From assembly GCA_016716705.1 (NCBI GenBank), contig JADJVF010000009.1, forward strand, positions 124,001 through 188,000: a stretch of 64,000 nt of DNA, in the 5' to 3' direction. A program made the translations under genes and the position numbers. Position 1 is the stretch's first letter. Each line of letters opens with the position of its first letter. Source of the DNA: Holophagales bacterium (lineage in GTDB: Bacteria > Acidobacteriota > Thermoanaerobaculia > UBA5066). This document shows positions 41,518 through 48,749 of this stretch, one piece after another. Below the pieces are notes generated by a model that was not told where the DNA came from, made no database searches, and worked only from the letters and a program-made list of their open reading frames with translations.

Positions 41518-42153
41518 TCACCAGGTGCGAATCCAGGTGCGGCGCGAGGCGACCCACTCGTAGATCCCGATCGTCGCGCTCCCCGGCGTGAGGCGGACGA
41601 GCGCCTGCCGGTCTCGTCCGTCGCCGAGCCAGACCGAACCCGGCGAGCAGTCTCCGACGGGCGAGAAGCTCGCGATGTCGGAACGGCCGAAGCGGATCGG
41701 GTCCGAGAGGTCGCCGACCGGGTTTCCCTTCGGGTCCCGCGCGAGAAACCCGGGAATGAAGGCGACGGTCACCATCGGCCACCGGCTCTTCACCGAGACG
41801 GGGCCGAAGACGAGCGGGTCGACGCCGCTGTCGATGTCGTCGTTGCGCACGCCGTCGCCGTCCCCGTCGTCGTGGATCTCGAGCCGCAGGTCGCCGTCCC
41901 TCGCGATCCACTTCACGCCGGAGTAGGCGTTCCGGAAGAGCGCCCGGCTCCGCGCCTGCGAGAAGACCGAGGCGATCTCGTGCGAGGCGGCCCGCAGGGA
42001 GGTCATCCCCGCGAACGCATGGACGGCCGCGGAGGTGAGGCCGGCGGTGAGCGAGAGGATCGCGAGCGTCGTCAGGAGCTCGAGGAGGGTGATCCCGCGG
42101 GCGGGCGGGTGCGAGCGGAGCACGTCGTCACCTGTCGTCGGTATGCGTCGCAA
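41518..42153 (-). CDS. GspH/FimT-type pseudopilin
   Basis: 211 residues. A type IV prepilin leader is present: a short charged leader, then GITLLELLTTLAILSLTAGL with cleavage expected after Gly and Glu at mature position 5. The remaining residues form a GspH/FimT-like globular head (SVFSQARSRALFRNAYSGVK). It is a minor pseudopilin for a type II secretion or type IV pilus-like machine. No other pilus genes are in the window, so its machine must be encoded elsewhere. The ATG at 42153 gives a 20-residue leader, long for this family; a later start closer to the leader is possible. It is followed upstream by a ComEA-like gene on the same strand. Confidence 0.8.
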   Translation of the reverse strand: MRRIPTTGDDVLRSHPPARGITLLELLTTLAILSLTAGLTSAAVHAFAGMTSLRAASHEIASVFSQARSRALFRNAYSGVKWIARDGDLRLEIHDDGDGDGVRNDDIDSGVDPLVFGPVSVKSRWPMVTVAFIPGFLARDPKGNPVGDLSDPIRFGRSDIASFSPVGDCSPGSVWLGDGRDRQALVRLTPGSATIGIYEWVASRRTWIRTW

Positions 42154-42198
42154 AGCGGGCGCGGGCCGGGAGGTCGCCCCCCCGGCCCGCGCGGCGTC

Positions 42199-42627
42199 CT
42201 ACTTGCCAGCCTTCTCCGCAGCTGGGGCGGCGGGCTTCGCCTTGGACTTCGGCGCCGTCTTGGCGGCAGTCCCCTTCGAGGTGAGCTTCTCGGTCAGCGT
42301 CGTCGGACCCGAGACGGAGACGTACGGCTTGAGGCTCGCGAACATCTTCTCGCCGATCCCCGCCACCTCCATCAGATCCTCGGCGCGCTTGAAGGGGCCG
42401 TTCTTCTCGCGGTGGGCGACGATCTTCCCGGCGAGCGAGGGGCCGACGCGCGGCAGGCGGGCGAGCTCGTCGGCGGAAGCCTGGTTCACGTTGACGGTCT
42501 TCTTCACGATCGCGGTCGCAGGCGCGGCCGTGGCGTTGTCGGCGGCCGGTGCGGAGGCGGCCGTGGCGAGAAGGGCGACGAGCCCGAGGGCGAGGGCGAA
42601 CGTACGGGCAGCGTTACGAGCGAACAT
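42199..42627 (-). CDS. ComEA-like helix-hairpin-helix protein, exported
   Basis: 142 residues. A signal peptide (ALALGLVALLATAASAPAAD) precedes a single ComEA-type double helix-hairpin-helix domain (VNVNQASADELARLPRVGPS, then KRAEDLMEVAGIGEKMFASL) and a Lys/Ala/Pro-rich tail. ComEA proteins bind double-stranded DNA at the outer membrane or periplasm during natural transformation. The nearby pseudopilin fits a DNA-uptake context, though the pair is too small to prove competence. A GAAGGAG ribosome-binding site lies upstream of the ATG at 42627. Confidence 0.88.
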   Translation of the reverse strand: MFARNAARTFALALGLVALLATAASAPAADNATAAPATAIVKKTVNVNQASADELARLPRVGPSLAGKIVAHREKNGPFKRAEDLMEVAGIGEKMFASLKPYVSVSGPTTLTEKLTSKGTAAKTAPKSKAKPAAPAAEKAGK

Positions 42628-43145
42628 GGTGTTCTCCTTCTTTCGTTTCGGTGGGATTGCCCCGGGTCGGGGCGTTGCATTCGGGGCGTCGGTCGGTTTG
42701 TCTCTGCCTTCGTGCGGGCGGTCGCGGCCGGCTACGTTGATGGTCTCTTCGTCATCCAGCTTCTCCTCTCGTTTCGGCTTTCGTTCGGTGTTGCCATGGG
42801 TATCGCAACGCGGGTGCCGGAGGGCACTGGTTGAACCTAAATATCTATGCCAAAGAAACTTAGGTGGAAACGGCGGCGTCGCGGACCTGGTGAATCGACA
42901 GGATTCCCTGACGACCCTGATCGGATCCGGCCGCTCGCGTCCGCTCTCCGTGCGGTTCCCGAAAGCCCCGAACGTTTCCGGGTAGAGGTGACAGAGAATG
43001 CTGTCGCTCGGCGTTCCCGACTGGGCGTCCCTTCTCCGCGCTAAGATGAGACGGTCTCGTACGTGCGGAGGTTCGGAGTGCCGACCGGGTTCCGGTTCAT
43101 GGGTAGGGAAGCGGACGCACGCCGTGGCGGCGCGGGGAGCTGCCT
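42628..43145. other. 518-bp intergenic region, relatively AT-rich in its middle
   Basis: This gap separates divergent comEA-like and LuxR-type genes. The middle (about 42760-42870) is the least GC-rich stretch nearby and includes a GTTGC/GCAAC inverted repeat at about 42792-42811. A short frame opening with an ATG at 42847 is not coding-like. No clear promoter, RNA gene or repeat was found; it may hold divergent promoters for both flanking genes. Confidence 0.4.
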
Positions 43146-43781
43146 GTGATCCGGCGGGGCCGTCCAGCGCTCCTCCTCCTCGAGAGCGACCCGTGGAGGC
43201 GCGAAAGCCTCGTCCCCTTCCTCACCGAGGAAGGATTCGAGGTGCGAACGGAGGGTGCCGAAGGAGCGCCCGACCCGGAGTTCATCCTCGTGGGTCTCGG
43301 CGATGAACCGGGCTCCCCGGCGACGCGCATCGAGCGAATCCGGGCCCGTCATCCCGAGGCAAAGGTCGTGGCCTTCGTCCGGGAGGTGAACGCGCGGACG
43401 ACGTTCCCCTGCCTGATGGCCGGCGTGAAGGGGATCCTCCCGCACTCGGCCGGGGCAGGCGAGCTCCGGCACGCGATCCGCTGCATCCGCGAGGGGTCGC
43501 TCTGGACGCCGCGCGCCGTCCTCTCCGAGTGGGTCGAGCGCGTCGCCCGGCTCGGCCTCTCCGCCGGCAACGCCTTCACGCGCTCGGAGCAACGGGTGCT
43601 CGAAGCCGTCCGCGAAGAGCTCTCGAACAAGGACATCGCCCGCCGGCTCGGCGTGACCGAGGCGACGGTGAAGTTCCACGTCGGGAAGCTCCTGAAGAAG
43701 ACCGGCGCCGCAGACCGCCACGAGCTCGCCCGGTTCGCGAGCGAGACGCTCCCGGTGCTCTCCGGCGCCGACCTGGCCTAG
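43146..43781 (+). CDS. LuxR-type response regulator with degenerate receiver domain
   Basis: 211 residues. The N-terminal 125 residues follow the receiver fold (PALLLLESDPWRRESLVPFL, EAKVVAFVREV, GVKGILPHSAGAGELRHAIR), but the phospho-acceptor Asp at the end of beta-3 is lost: the strand reads EFILVGLGDE in place of the usual LLDL. The conserved Lys of beta-5 is also replaced. The C-terminus is an intact LuxR/GerE helix-turn-helix (FTRSEQRVLEAVREELSNKD, LGVTEATVKFHVGKLLKKTG). It should therefore be a DNA-binding regulator that works without phosphorylation. No histidine kinase is adjacent. The GTG at 43146 has a GGGGAG ribosome-binding site. Confidence 0.85.
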   Translation: MIRRGRPALLLLESDPWRRESLVPFLTEEGFEVRTEGAEGAPDPEFILVGLGDEPGSPATRIERIRARHPEAKVVAFVREVNARTTFPCLMAGVKGILPHSAGAGELRHAIRCIREGSLWTPRAVLSEWVERVARLGLSAGNAFTRSEQRVLEAVREELSNKDIARRLGVTEATVKFHVGKLLKKTGAADRHELARFASETLPVLSGADLA

Positions 43782-43951
43782 ACCAGGGGCTAGTCCCCGC
43801 TGGTCCCCGGGCGAATCTCTGTCTCAACCATTCTCTGCGCCCTTCTAGACCGGAAGAGCGTGGCCTGGCCGGCGATTTGGAGACATATTCTCTTCAGTCC
43901 CGGAGGCCCGGAGCCTCGCACTCCTCCAAAGGGACTCTCACTCCTCCGCAC

Positions 43952-43994
43952 GGGGCGGTTGCGCGGGCCGGTGCAACCGCCCCCCTCTTTTTTT
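43952..43994 (+). terminator. Intrinsic terminator after the LuxR-type gene
   Basis: A perfect 11-bp stem (GGGGCGGTTGC at 43952-43962 with 43973-43983) and a 10-nt loop are followed by a seven-T tract (43988-43994). It is a strong Rho-independent terminator, 170 nt after the regulator stop. A smaller imperfect stem-loop (GACCAG/CTGGTC) lies right at the stop codon. Between them is about 150 nt with no recognisable gene. Confidence 0.85.
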
Positions 43995-44008
43995 CGGAGG
44001 AGTCCCCG

Positions 44009-44042
44009 CCGTCCCCGAACCCGTGCCGTCCCCGAACCCGTG
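44009..44042. repeat. Two tandem copies of a 17-nt repeat
   Basis: CCGTCCCCGAACCCGTG occurs twice head to tail (44009-44025 and 44026-44042). The second copy runs into the start of the large palindrome. The unit is likely part of the same mobile repeat element. Confidence 0.8.
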
Positions 44043-44098
44043 CCAGGCGTGAAACCGTGTATTGTTAAAAACAATACACGGTTTCACGCCTGGCACGG
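44038..44098. repeat. 29-bp perfect inverted repeat (mobile hairpin element)
   Basis: Bases 44038-44066 pair without mismatch with 44070-44098 around a 3-nt loop (AAA). The arm begins CCGTGCCAGGCGTGAAACCG. One arm is found again at 33440-33464, so the sequence is mobile or repeated in the genome. The form resembles REP/BIME or MITE elements. No transposase gene is nearby. The element lies between the LuxR terminator and the ubiA-like gene. Confidence 0.85.
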
Positions 44099-44135
44099 TC
44101 GTTCGTCGGCGTCCGGTGGCATCGGCGGCATCCCT

Positions 44136-44141
44136 TACACT
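44136..44141 (+). promoter_or_regulatory. TANNNT leaderless-type signal before the UbiA-like gene
   Basis: TACACT ends 9 nt before the ATG at 44151. No Shine-Dalgarno sequence is visible. Confidence 0.4.
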
Positions 44142-44150
44142 CCCGGGCCG

Positions 44151-45002
44151 ATGCCGTCCGCGCGGGACTTTCTCTCCCTCGTCGTCTTCGCCCACACCGT
44201 CTTCGCCCTGCCGTTCGCGCTCCTCTCGGCGGTCCTGGCCGCGGGCGGGGTCCCGGACGGGCGGACGCTCCTCTGGATCCTCGTCGCCATGGTGGGCGCC
44301 CGCTCGGCGGCGATGTCGTTCAACCGGATCGTCGACCGGCGCATCGACGCGAAGAATCCGCGGACCGCGCGCAGCGAGATCCCCGCCGGGGTCGTCTCGC
44401 CCGCCGCCGCCGCCCTCTTCTGCGCCGGCTCGGCCGCCCTCTTCGTCCTCGCCGCCGCGCAGCTGAACCGCCTCTGCCTGGTCCTCTCGCCCGTCGCCCT
44501 CGCGATCGTCCTCGGCTACTCGTACGCCAAGCGGGTCACCCCCTTCGCCCACCTCTTCCTCGGCCTCGCCCTCGCCATCGCTCCCGTCGGGGCGTGGGTC
44601 GCGGTGACGGGCGCCTTCGCCCTTCCGCCCGTCCTTCTCGGCTTCGCCGTCCTCTTCTGGGTTGCGGGCTTCGACGTCATCTACAGCCTCCAGGACGAGG
44701 AGTTCGACCGGGCCGAGGGGCTCCGCTCCATTCCGGCGCGCTTCGGGGCCGCGCGGGCGCTCCAGATCGCCCGCCTCTTCCACGGGGCGACCCTCGTCCT
44801 CCTCTACGCCGTCTTCCTCGCGGTCTCGGGCGGCTGGCTCTTCGGCGCGGCGGTCGTCGTCGCCGGGCTCTTTCTCGTCCGGCAGCACCGGCTCGTCTCC
44901 CCGGGCGACCTCTCCCGCGTAGACGCCGCCTTCTTCACCGCGAACGGATGGCTCTCCGTCGCCGTCTTCGTTCTCGGCGCGGCCGACGTCCTCCTGCGGT
45001 AA
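44151..45002 (+). CDS. UbiA-family prenyltransferase (4-hydroxybenzoate octaprenyltransferase-like)
   Basis: 283 residues with about eight membrane helices. The two aspartate-rich prenyl-diphosphate sites are present: SFNRIVDRRIDAKNPRTA and YSLQDEEFDRAEGLRSIP. These are diagnostic of UbiA/MenA enzymes, and the second motif (with the ARFG that follows) is typical of the 4-hydroxybenzoate or menaquinone-futalosine pathway (MqnP) branch. It attaches a polyprenyl chain to an aromatic quinone precursor in the membrane. No other quinone gene is nearby to choose between the two. The ATG at 44151 lies directly in front of the first helix. Confidence 0.85.
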   Translation: MPSARDFLSLVVFAHTVFALPFALLSAVLAAGGVPDGRTLLWILVAMVGARSAAMSFNRIVDRRIDAKNPRTARSEIPAGVVSPAAAALFCAGSAALFVLAAAQLNRLCLVLSPVALAIVLGYSYAKRVTPFAHLFLGLALAIAPVGAWVAVTGAFALPPVLLGFAVLFWVAGFDVIYSLQDEEFDRAEGLRSIPARFGAARALQIARLFHGATLVLLYAVFLAVSGGWLFGAAVVVAGLFLVRQHRLVSPGDLSRVDAAFFTANGWLSVAVFVLGAADVLLR

Positions 45003-45005
45003 CCT
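45000..45005 (+). promoter_or_regulatory. TANNNT hexamer before the deoxynucleoside kinase gene
   Basis: TAACCT ends 9 nt before the GTG at 45015. Its first three bases are also the ubiA-like stop codon, so this is the weakest member of the set. Confidence 0.25.
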
Positions 45006-45014
45006 TCCGGCTCC

Positions 45015-45674
45015 GTGGGAGCTCCCAGCGCCGAGAAGTTTCCTCTCAGGCACATTGCGATCGAGGGACCGATCGGCGTCGGGAAGACTTCGCTCGCCGG
45101 GCTCCTCGCCAAGCGCTTCTCCGGCACGCAGGTCCTCGAGGACGTCAAGAACCCGTTCCTCGCCGACTTCTACGACGGGCGCAAGGGCGCGGCGTTCCAG
45201 ACGCAGATCTACTTCCTGCTCTCGCGCTACGGCCAGCAGCAGGAGATCGCGCAGATGGACCTCTTCAAGGAGCTCGTCATCGCCGACTACACGTTCGCCA
45301 AGGACAAGATCTTCGCGAACCTGACGCTCAGCGACGAGGAGATGCGGCTCTACGAAAAGGTCTGGGCGCCGCTCTCCGAAGCGCTCCCGAAACCCGACAT
45401 CGTCATCCACCTGACGGCGAGCGTCGACACCTGTCTCGCCCGGATCAAGCTGCGCGCCCGGTCCTTCGAGAAGTCGATCACGGCCGACTACCTCAGGCAG
45501 CTCACCGAGGCCTACAACTACTTCTTCCACCACTATCGCGAGACCCCGCTTCTCGTCGTGGACACGAACCAGATAGACTTCGTGAAACGGAAGGAGGATC
45601 TGGAGGACCTGATCCGCCAGATCACCCGGCCGTTCCGCGGTACCCAGTTCTACGTGCCGCGCGGATCCCGCTAG
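45015..45674 (+). CDS. Deoxynucleoside kinase
   Basis: 219 residues. The P-loop is IAIEGPIGVGKTSLAGLLAK. The dNK-family signatures follow: an aromatic-rich stretch (QTQIYFLLSRYGQQQE), the DRS-equivalent region ELVIADYTFAKDKIFA, and the lid LRARSFEKSITADYL, with DIVIHLTASVDTCLARIK in front. These enzymes phosphorylate deoxyadenosine, deoxyguanosine or deoxycytidine for salvage. The family motif DRS (after the substrate pocket) appears as IADY, so the specificity cannot be read by eye. The GTG at 45015 lies 12 nt after the upstream stop. Confidence 0.85.
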   Translation: MGAPSAEKFPLRHIAIEGPIGVGKTSLAGLLAKRFSGTQVLEDVKNPFLADFYDGRKGAAFQTQIYFLLSRYGQQQEIAQMDLFKELVIADYTFAKDKIFANLTLSDEEMRLYEKVWAPLSEALPKPDIVIHLTASVDTCLARIKLRARSFEKSITADYLRQLTEAYNYFFHHYRETPLLVVDTNQIDFVKRKEDLEDLIRQITRPFRGTQFYVPRGSR

Positions 45675-45812
45675 GGACCGCGACGGCGGACACGGAAGGC
45701 GCGAGAAGGGCCGGACCCGGCGAAGCGGACGATCCCGAGAGGGACGGCCGACCCCCGCCGAGAGAAAGGCTCTCCCGTTGGCCGCACGCGCGGGCTCCTG
45801 CCCCGCTCGTCG

Positions 45813-45828
45813 CCTCCCGTGCGGGAGG
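45813..45828 (+). promoter_or_regulatory. Hairpin that masks the panB ribosome-binding site
   Basis: CCTCCC (45813-45818) pairs perfectly with GGGAGG (45823-45828) across a 4-nt loop. The second arm is the ribosome-binding site of panB, 5 nt before the ATG. Translation of panB could therefore be controlled by opening this small hairpin. Confidence 0.4.
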
Positions 45829-45833
45829 TTGCC

Positions 45834-46763
45834 ATGACCAAGGGACAGACCACGAGCCTGGCGACGGGAGCCTCGAGCCCCGAAACGCCGAATGCTCCCA
45901 GGCTCACGGCCCCGGCTCTTCGCGCGCTCAAGGGGCGCCGGAAGATCGCGGCCCTCACCGCCTACGACGCCCCGACGGCCGCGCTCCTCGACGCCGCGGG
46001 GGTCGACCTCCTCCTCGTCGGCGACTCGATCGAGATGGTCGTCTACGGCGCGCCCGACACGCTCGGCGCCACGCTCGACCGGATGGTCGCCCACGCGAAG
46101 GCGGTGTCGGGAGCGGCGAAGCGGGCGCTCGTCGTCGGCGACCTGCCGTACCTCACCTACCACACGACGCCCGAGGAGGCCGTGCGCAACGCGGCGCGCT
46201 TCGTCGTCGAGGGCGGATGCCGGGCCGTGAAGCTCGAGGGCGGCGTTCAGCGGCTCCCGATGATCAGGGCGATCCTCTCGGCCGAGATCCCGGTCATGGG
46301 GCACCTCGGCCTGACGCCGCAGTCGGTGAACGCCCTCGGCGGCTTCAAGGTCCAGGGGCGGCGGGCCACGGAGGCGCGGCGGCTCCTCGACGAGGCGAAG
46401 AAGCTCGTCGACGCCGGCATCTTCGCCCTCGTCCTCGAATGCGTTCCCGCCGACGTCGCCGCGCGGATCACGGAAGCGATTCCCGTTCCGACGATCGGCA
46501 TCGGCGCCGGGGCCGGGTGCGACGGGCAGATCCTCGTCTTCCACGACCTCGTCGGCCTGACGGTGCCGGGCGCCCGCACGCCCCGCTTCGTCCGCCGCTA
46601 CGCGGACGTCGGCGAGATCGTCCGGAAGGCGGCGGCCGACTACGTCGCCGACGTCCGGAGCGGGAGCTTCCCGTCGGAAGCCGAGTCCTTCGCGTCCGAC
46701 CCCGTAGACCCGGCCGACGCCGCTCCGGTCGTCCTCTACGCCGCGGGAGTCCAGCGCCGGTGA
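45834..46763 (+). CDS. panB: 3-methyl-2-oxobutanoate hydroxymethyltransferase
   Basis: 309 residues. The KPHMT fold motifs are present: KIAALTAYDAPTAALLDAAG, LLVGDSIEMVVYG with the metal-binding Asp, VVGDLPYLTYHTTPEEAVRN, KLEGGVQRLP, MGHLGLTPQSVNALGGFKVQ and IGIGAGAGCDGQILVFHDL. It makes ketopantoate from 2-oxoisovalerate and methylene-THF, the first step of pantothenate synthesis. The ATG at 45834 is chosen over a GTG at 45819 because the GGGAGG ribosome-binding site lies between them. A non-conserved Ser/Thr-rich N-terminal tail of about 20 residues precedes the enzyme core. First of three pan genes. Confidence 0.95.
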   Translation: MTKGQTTSLATGASSPETPNAPRLTAPALRALKGRRKIAALTAYDAPTAALLDAAGVDLLLVGDSIEMVVYGAPDTLGATLDRMVAHAKAVSGAAKRALVVGDLPYLTYHTTPEEAVRNAARFVVEGGCRAVKLEGGVQRLPMIRAILSAEIPVMGHLGLTPQSVNALGGFKVQGRRATEARRLLDEAKKLVDAGIFALVLECVPADVAARITEAIPVPTIGIGAGAGCDGQILVFHDLVGLTVPGARTPRFVRRYADVGEIVRKAAADYVADVRSGSFPSEAESFASDPVDPADAAPVVLYAAGVQRR

Positions 46764-47605
46764 AGACCGTCACGAACGTCTTCGACCTCCGGAGCACCCT
46801 CGGCGCCTGGCGCGAGAAGGGGCAACGCATCGCGTTCGTCCCGACGATGGGGGCGCTCCACGCCGGGCACCTCGCCCTCGTCGACCACGCGCGCAAGTCG
46901 GCCGGAAAGGTCGTCGTCTCCATCTTCGTCAACCCCACGCAGTTCGGGCCCGGGGAAGACTTCGAGCGCTACCCGCGCGACCTCGAGGCCGACGCGGAGA
47001 AGCTCCGCGACGCCGGGGTCGACCTTCTCTTCGCCCCGCCGGTCGACGTGATCTACCCGCCCGGCTTCGCTACGACGGTCCACGTCGCCGGCGTCTCCGA
47101 GGGGATGGAGGGGGCGCGTCGCCCCGGGCACTTCGACGGCGTCGCCACCGTCGTCGCGCGCCTGCTGTGCCTCGTCCTCCCCGACGTCGCCGTCTTCGGC
47201 CAGAAGGACGCCCAGCAGTGCGCCGTCGTGATGCGCCTCGTGGCGGACCTCGGCCTGCCGGTGGAGGTCCGGGTCGCGCCGACCGTCCGCGAGGCCGACG
47301 GCCTCGCGTTGTCGTCGCGCAATGCCTACCTGACTGCCGCCGAGCGAACGGCCGCCCCCGCCCTCTTCCGCGCCCTCCTCGTCGCCCAGCTCGTCCACGA
47401 GCTGGGGGAGAAGAAACCGGAGAAAGTCCTCAAAGCGTTCCGGCTCGCCCTCGAGACCGAGCCCCTCATCTCCCTCGACTCCGCCGACCTCGTCGACGCC
47501 GCCACGATGCGGCCCGTCGAGAAGATCGACCGCTCCGTCCTCCTCGCCGCGGCCGTGAAGCTCGGCCGGACCCGTCTCATCGACAACGTCGTCTTCGGGG
47601 GGTGA
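46760..47605 (+). CDS. panC: Pantothenate synthetase
   Basis: 281 residues. The HIGH-like nucleotide-binding signature FVPTMGALHAGHLALVDHAR is followed by VSIFVNPTQFGPGEDFERYP, EGARRPGHFDGVATVVARLL, AVFGQKDAQQCAVV and the KMSKS-like ADGLALSSRNAYLTAAER. It joins pantoate and beta-alanine with ATP. The GTG at 46760 overlaps the panB stop (GTGA). It lies upstream of panD, so one operon supplies ketopantoate, beta-alanine and their ligation. panE (ketopantoate reductase) is absent from the cluster. Confidence 0.96.
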   Translation: MKTVTNVFDLRSTLGAWREKGQRIAFVPTMGALHAGHLALVDHARKSAGKVVVSIFVNPTQFGPGEDFERYPRDLEADAEKLRDAGVDLLFAPPVDVIYPPGFATTVHVAGVSEGMEGARRPGHFDGVATVVARLLCLVLPDVAVFGQKDAQQCAVVMRLVADLGLPVEVRVAPTVREADGLALSSRNAYLTAAERTAAPALFRALLVAQLVHELGEKKPEKVLKAFRLALETEPLISLDSADLVDAATMRPVEKIDRSVLLAAAVKLGRTRLIDNVVFGG

Positions 47606-47608
47606 ACC

Positions 47609-48025
47609 ATGAAGCTCACGATGCTCAAGGCCAAGATCCACCGCGCCACCGTCACCTGCGCCCACCTCGACTACGAGGGCTCCGTCACGATCGACCGGAC
47701 GCTCCTGACCGCCGCGGGAATCCTCCCGTACGAACGTGTTGAGATTTACAACGTTACGAGGGGGACCCGTCTCGCGACCTACGCCATCGAGGGGGAAGCG
47801 GGGTCGGGAGCCATCGAGATCAACGGTGCCGCCGCCCACCTGGCCGGCCCGGGAGACCTCGTCATCCTGGCCTCCTACTGCGAAATGACCCCCGAGGAGG
47901 CCCCTTTTCACCGTCCGAGCCTCGTTTTCGTCGACGAACGGAACCGGATCGCCGGGCTGAAGACGGCCGAAACGCCCCATACCCTCCCGTCCGGAGTCTG
48001 TGGCGAGAAGTCACTTTCCGCTTGA
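47609..48025 (+). CDS. panD: Aspartate 1-decarboxylase proenzyme
   Basis: 138 residues. The self-cleavage site is YEGSVTID: cleavage between Gly and Ser24-25 creates the pyruvoyl group that decarboxylates aspartate to beta-alanine. Other family signatures: MLKAKIHRATVTCAHLDY at the N-terminus, YNVTRGTRLATYAIEGE, and IEINGAAAHLAGPGDLVI. The C-terminal 25 residues extend a little beyond the family core. It starts 3 nt after panC. This is the bacterial pyruvoyl-type PanD and needs maturation (PanM or self-processing). Confidence 0.96.
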   Translation: MKLTMLKAKIHRATVTCAHLDYEGSVTIDRTLLTAAGILPYERVEIYNVTRGTRLATYAIEGEAGSGAIEINGAAAHLAGPGDLVILASYCEMTPEEAPFHRPSLVFVDERNRIAGLKTAETPHTLPSGVCGEKSLSA

Positions 48026-48051
48026 ATTGGCTCGCAGAAGGGGTTTAGAGT
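48022..48051 (+). promoter_or_regulatory. Candidate sigma-70 promoter with long leader for the zinc-ribbon gene
   Basis: TTGAAT (48022-48027) and TAGAGT (48046-48051) are spaced 18 nt, starting at the panD stop. The next gene begins at 48319, so the transcript would have a 5' leader of about 260 nt. The leader has a TCTCCT/AGGAGA stem-loop (48281-48298) just before the ribosome-binding region but no recognised riboswitch. Only this promoter-like pair and that stem-loop were found in the gap. Confidence 0.35.
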
Positions 48052-48318
48052 CTCGCGCAGCCCGTGGTCTTCCTTGGTCCTACCCCAGGAATCCTCGATC
48101 GGCTCCAGGATTTCTCGCGTTTGAGGAGGGTTCAGTCCATTCCCAGTTTCCGGGGTCCCGTAGGGGAAACGACCCCACCGCAGCCTCCTGAAGTCCCGGA
48201 GCCGGTAAACAGTTCCCCGCGTCCCTCGTACGCGGGCTCTCTTGGTGTGCGCCAGGGAGTCCCGCTCCACGTGAGCTCGATCTCCTGAGACCAGGAGACC
48301 ACGGAGTTAAGAAAAGTC

Positions 48319-48612
48319 ATGTATACCGACAAGTCCATCCCCTGCATCGACTGCGGCGCCCCCTTCATCTTCACGGCGAACGAGCAGGAGTTCTACGCTC
48401 AGAAGGGCTTCTCCAACGAGCCCAAGCGCTGCAAGATCTGCCGCGACAAGCGGAAGAACTCCGGCATGGGCGACGGCGGCTCCCGCCAGCTGTTCAGCGT
48501 CACCTGCGACGCGTGCGGCAAGGCGACCCAGGTTCCGTTCAACCCGACCAACGGCAAGCCGGTCTACTGCCGCGACTGCTACCGCGATCGCCGCACCGGC
48601 ATGGGCCGCTGA
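48319..48612 (+). CDS. Small double zinc-ribbon protein
   Basis: 97 residues. Two tandem zinc ribbons: the first (IPCIDCGAPFIFTANEQEFY, then EPKRCKICRDKRK) matches the probable zinc-ribbon (zf-trcl) domain, and the second reads VTCDACGKATQVPFNPTNGK followed by YCRDCYRDRR. Eight cysteines in four CxxC pairs. Proteins like this occur alone or fused to cold-shock or DEAD-box proteins and are expected to bind nucleic acid or ribosomes. The long untranslated leader upstream supports post-transcriptional control such as cold-shock regulation, which is inference. Confidence 0.85.
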   Translation: MYTDKSIPCIDCGAPFIFTANEQEFYAQKGFSNEPKRCKICRDKRKNSGMGDGGSRQLFSVTCDACGKATQVPFNPTNGKPVYCRDCYRDRRTGMGR

Positions 48613-48648
48613 TCTAGAAGAACGGTCCAAAAACACGGGCTATTCGGG

Positions 48649-48668
48649 GGCGGGCTTTCGGGCCCGCC
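48649..48668 (+). terminator. Probable terminator after the zinc-ribbon gene
   Basis: A 7-bp stem (GGCGGGC at 48649-48655 with 48662-48668) is followed by TTCGTCTTTG. The T-tract is broken but U-rich, and the hairpin sits 37 nt after the stop. Confidence 0.55.
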
Positions 48669-48749
48669 TTCGTCTTTGTTGGCGTGCCGTCTATTTCGGC
48701 GCTCGACGCCGCCCGCCCCGGGGGCGACACTCGCGCCGGAGGCACCGGC

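Noticed and set aside
42847..43044. Short basic frame (65 codons) in the comEA/LuxR gap
   Set aside because: Third-position G+C is low compared with neighbours, the product is Arg-rich without a domain, and it has no ribosome-binding site or TANNNT signal at the right place.
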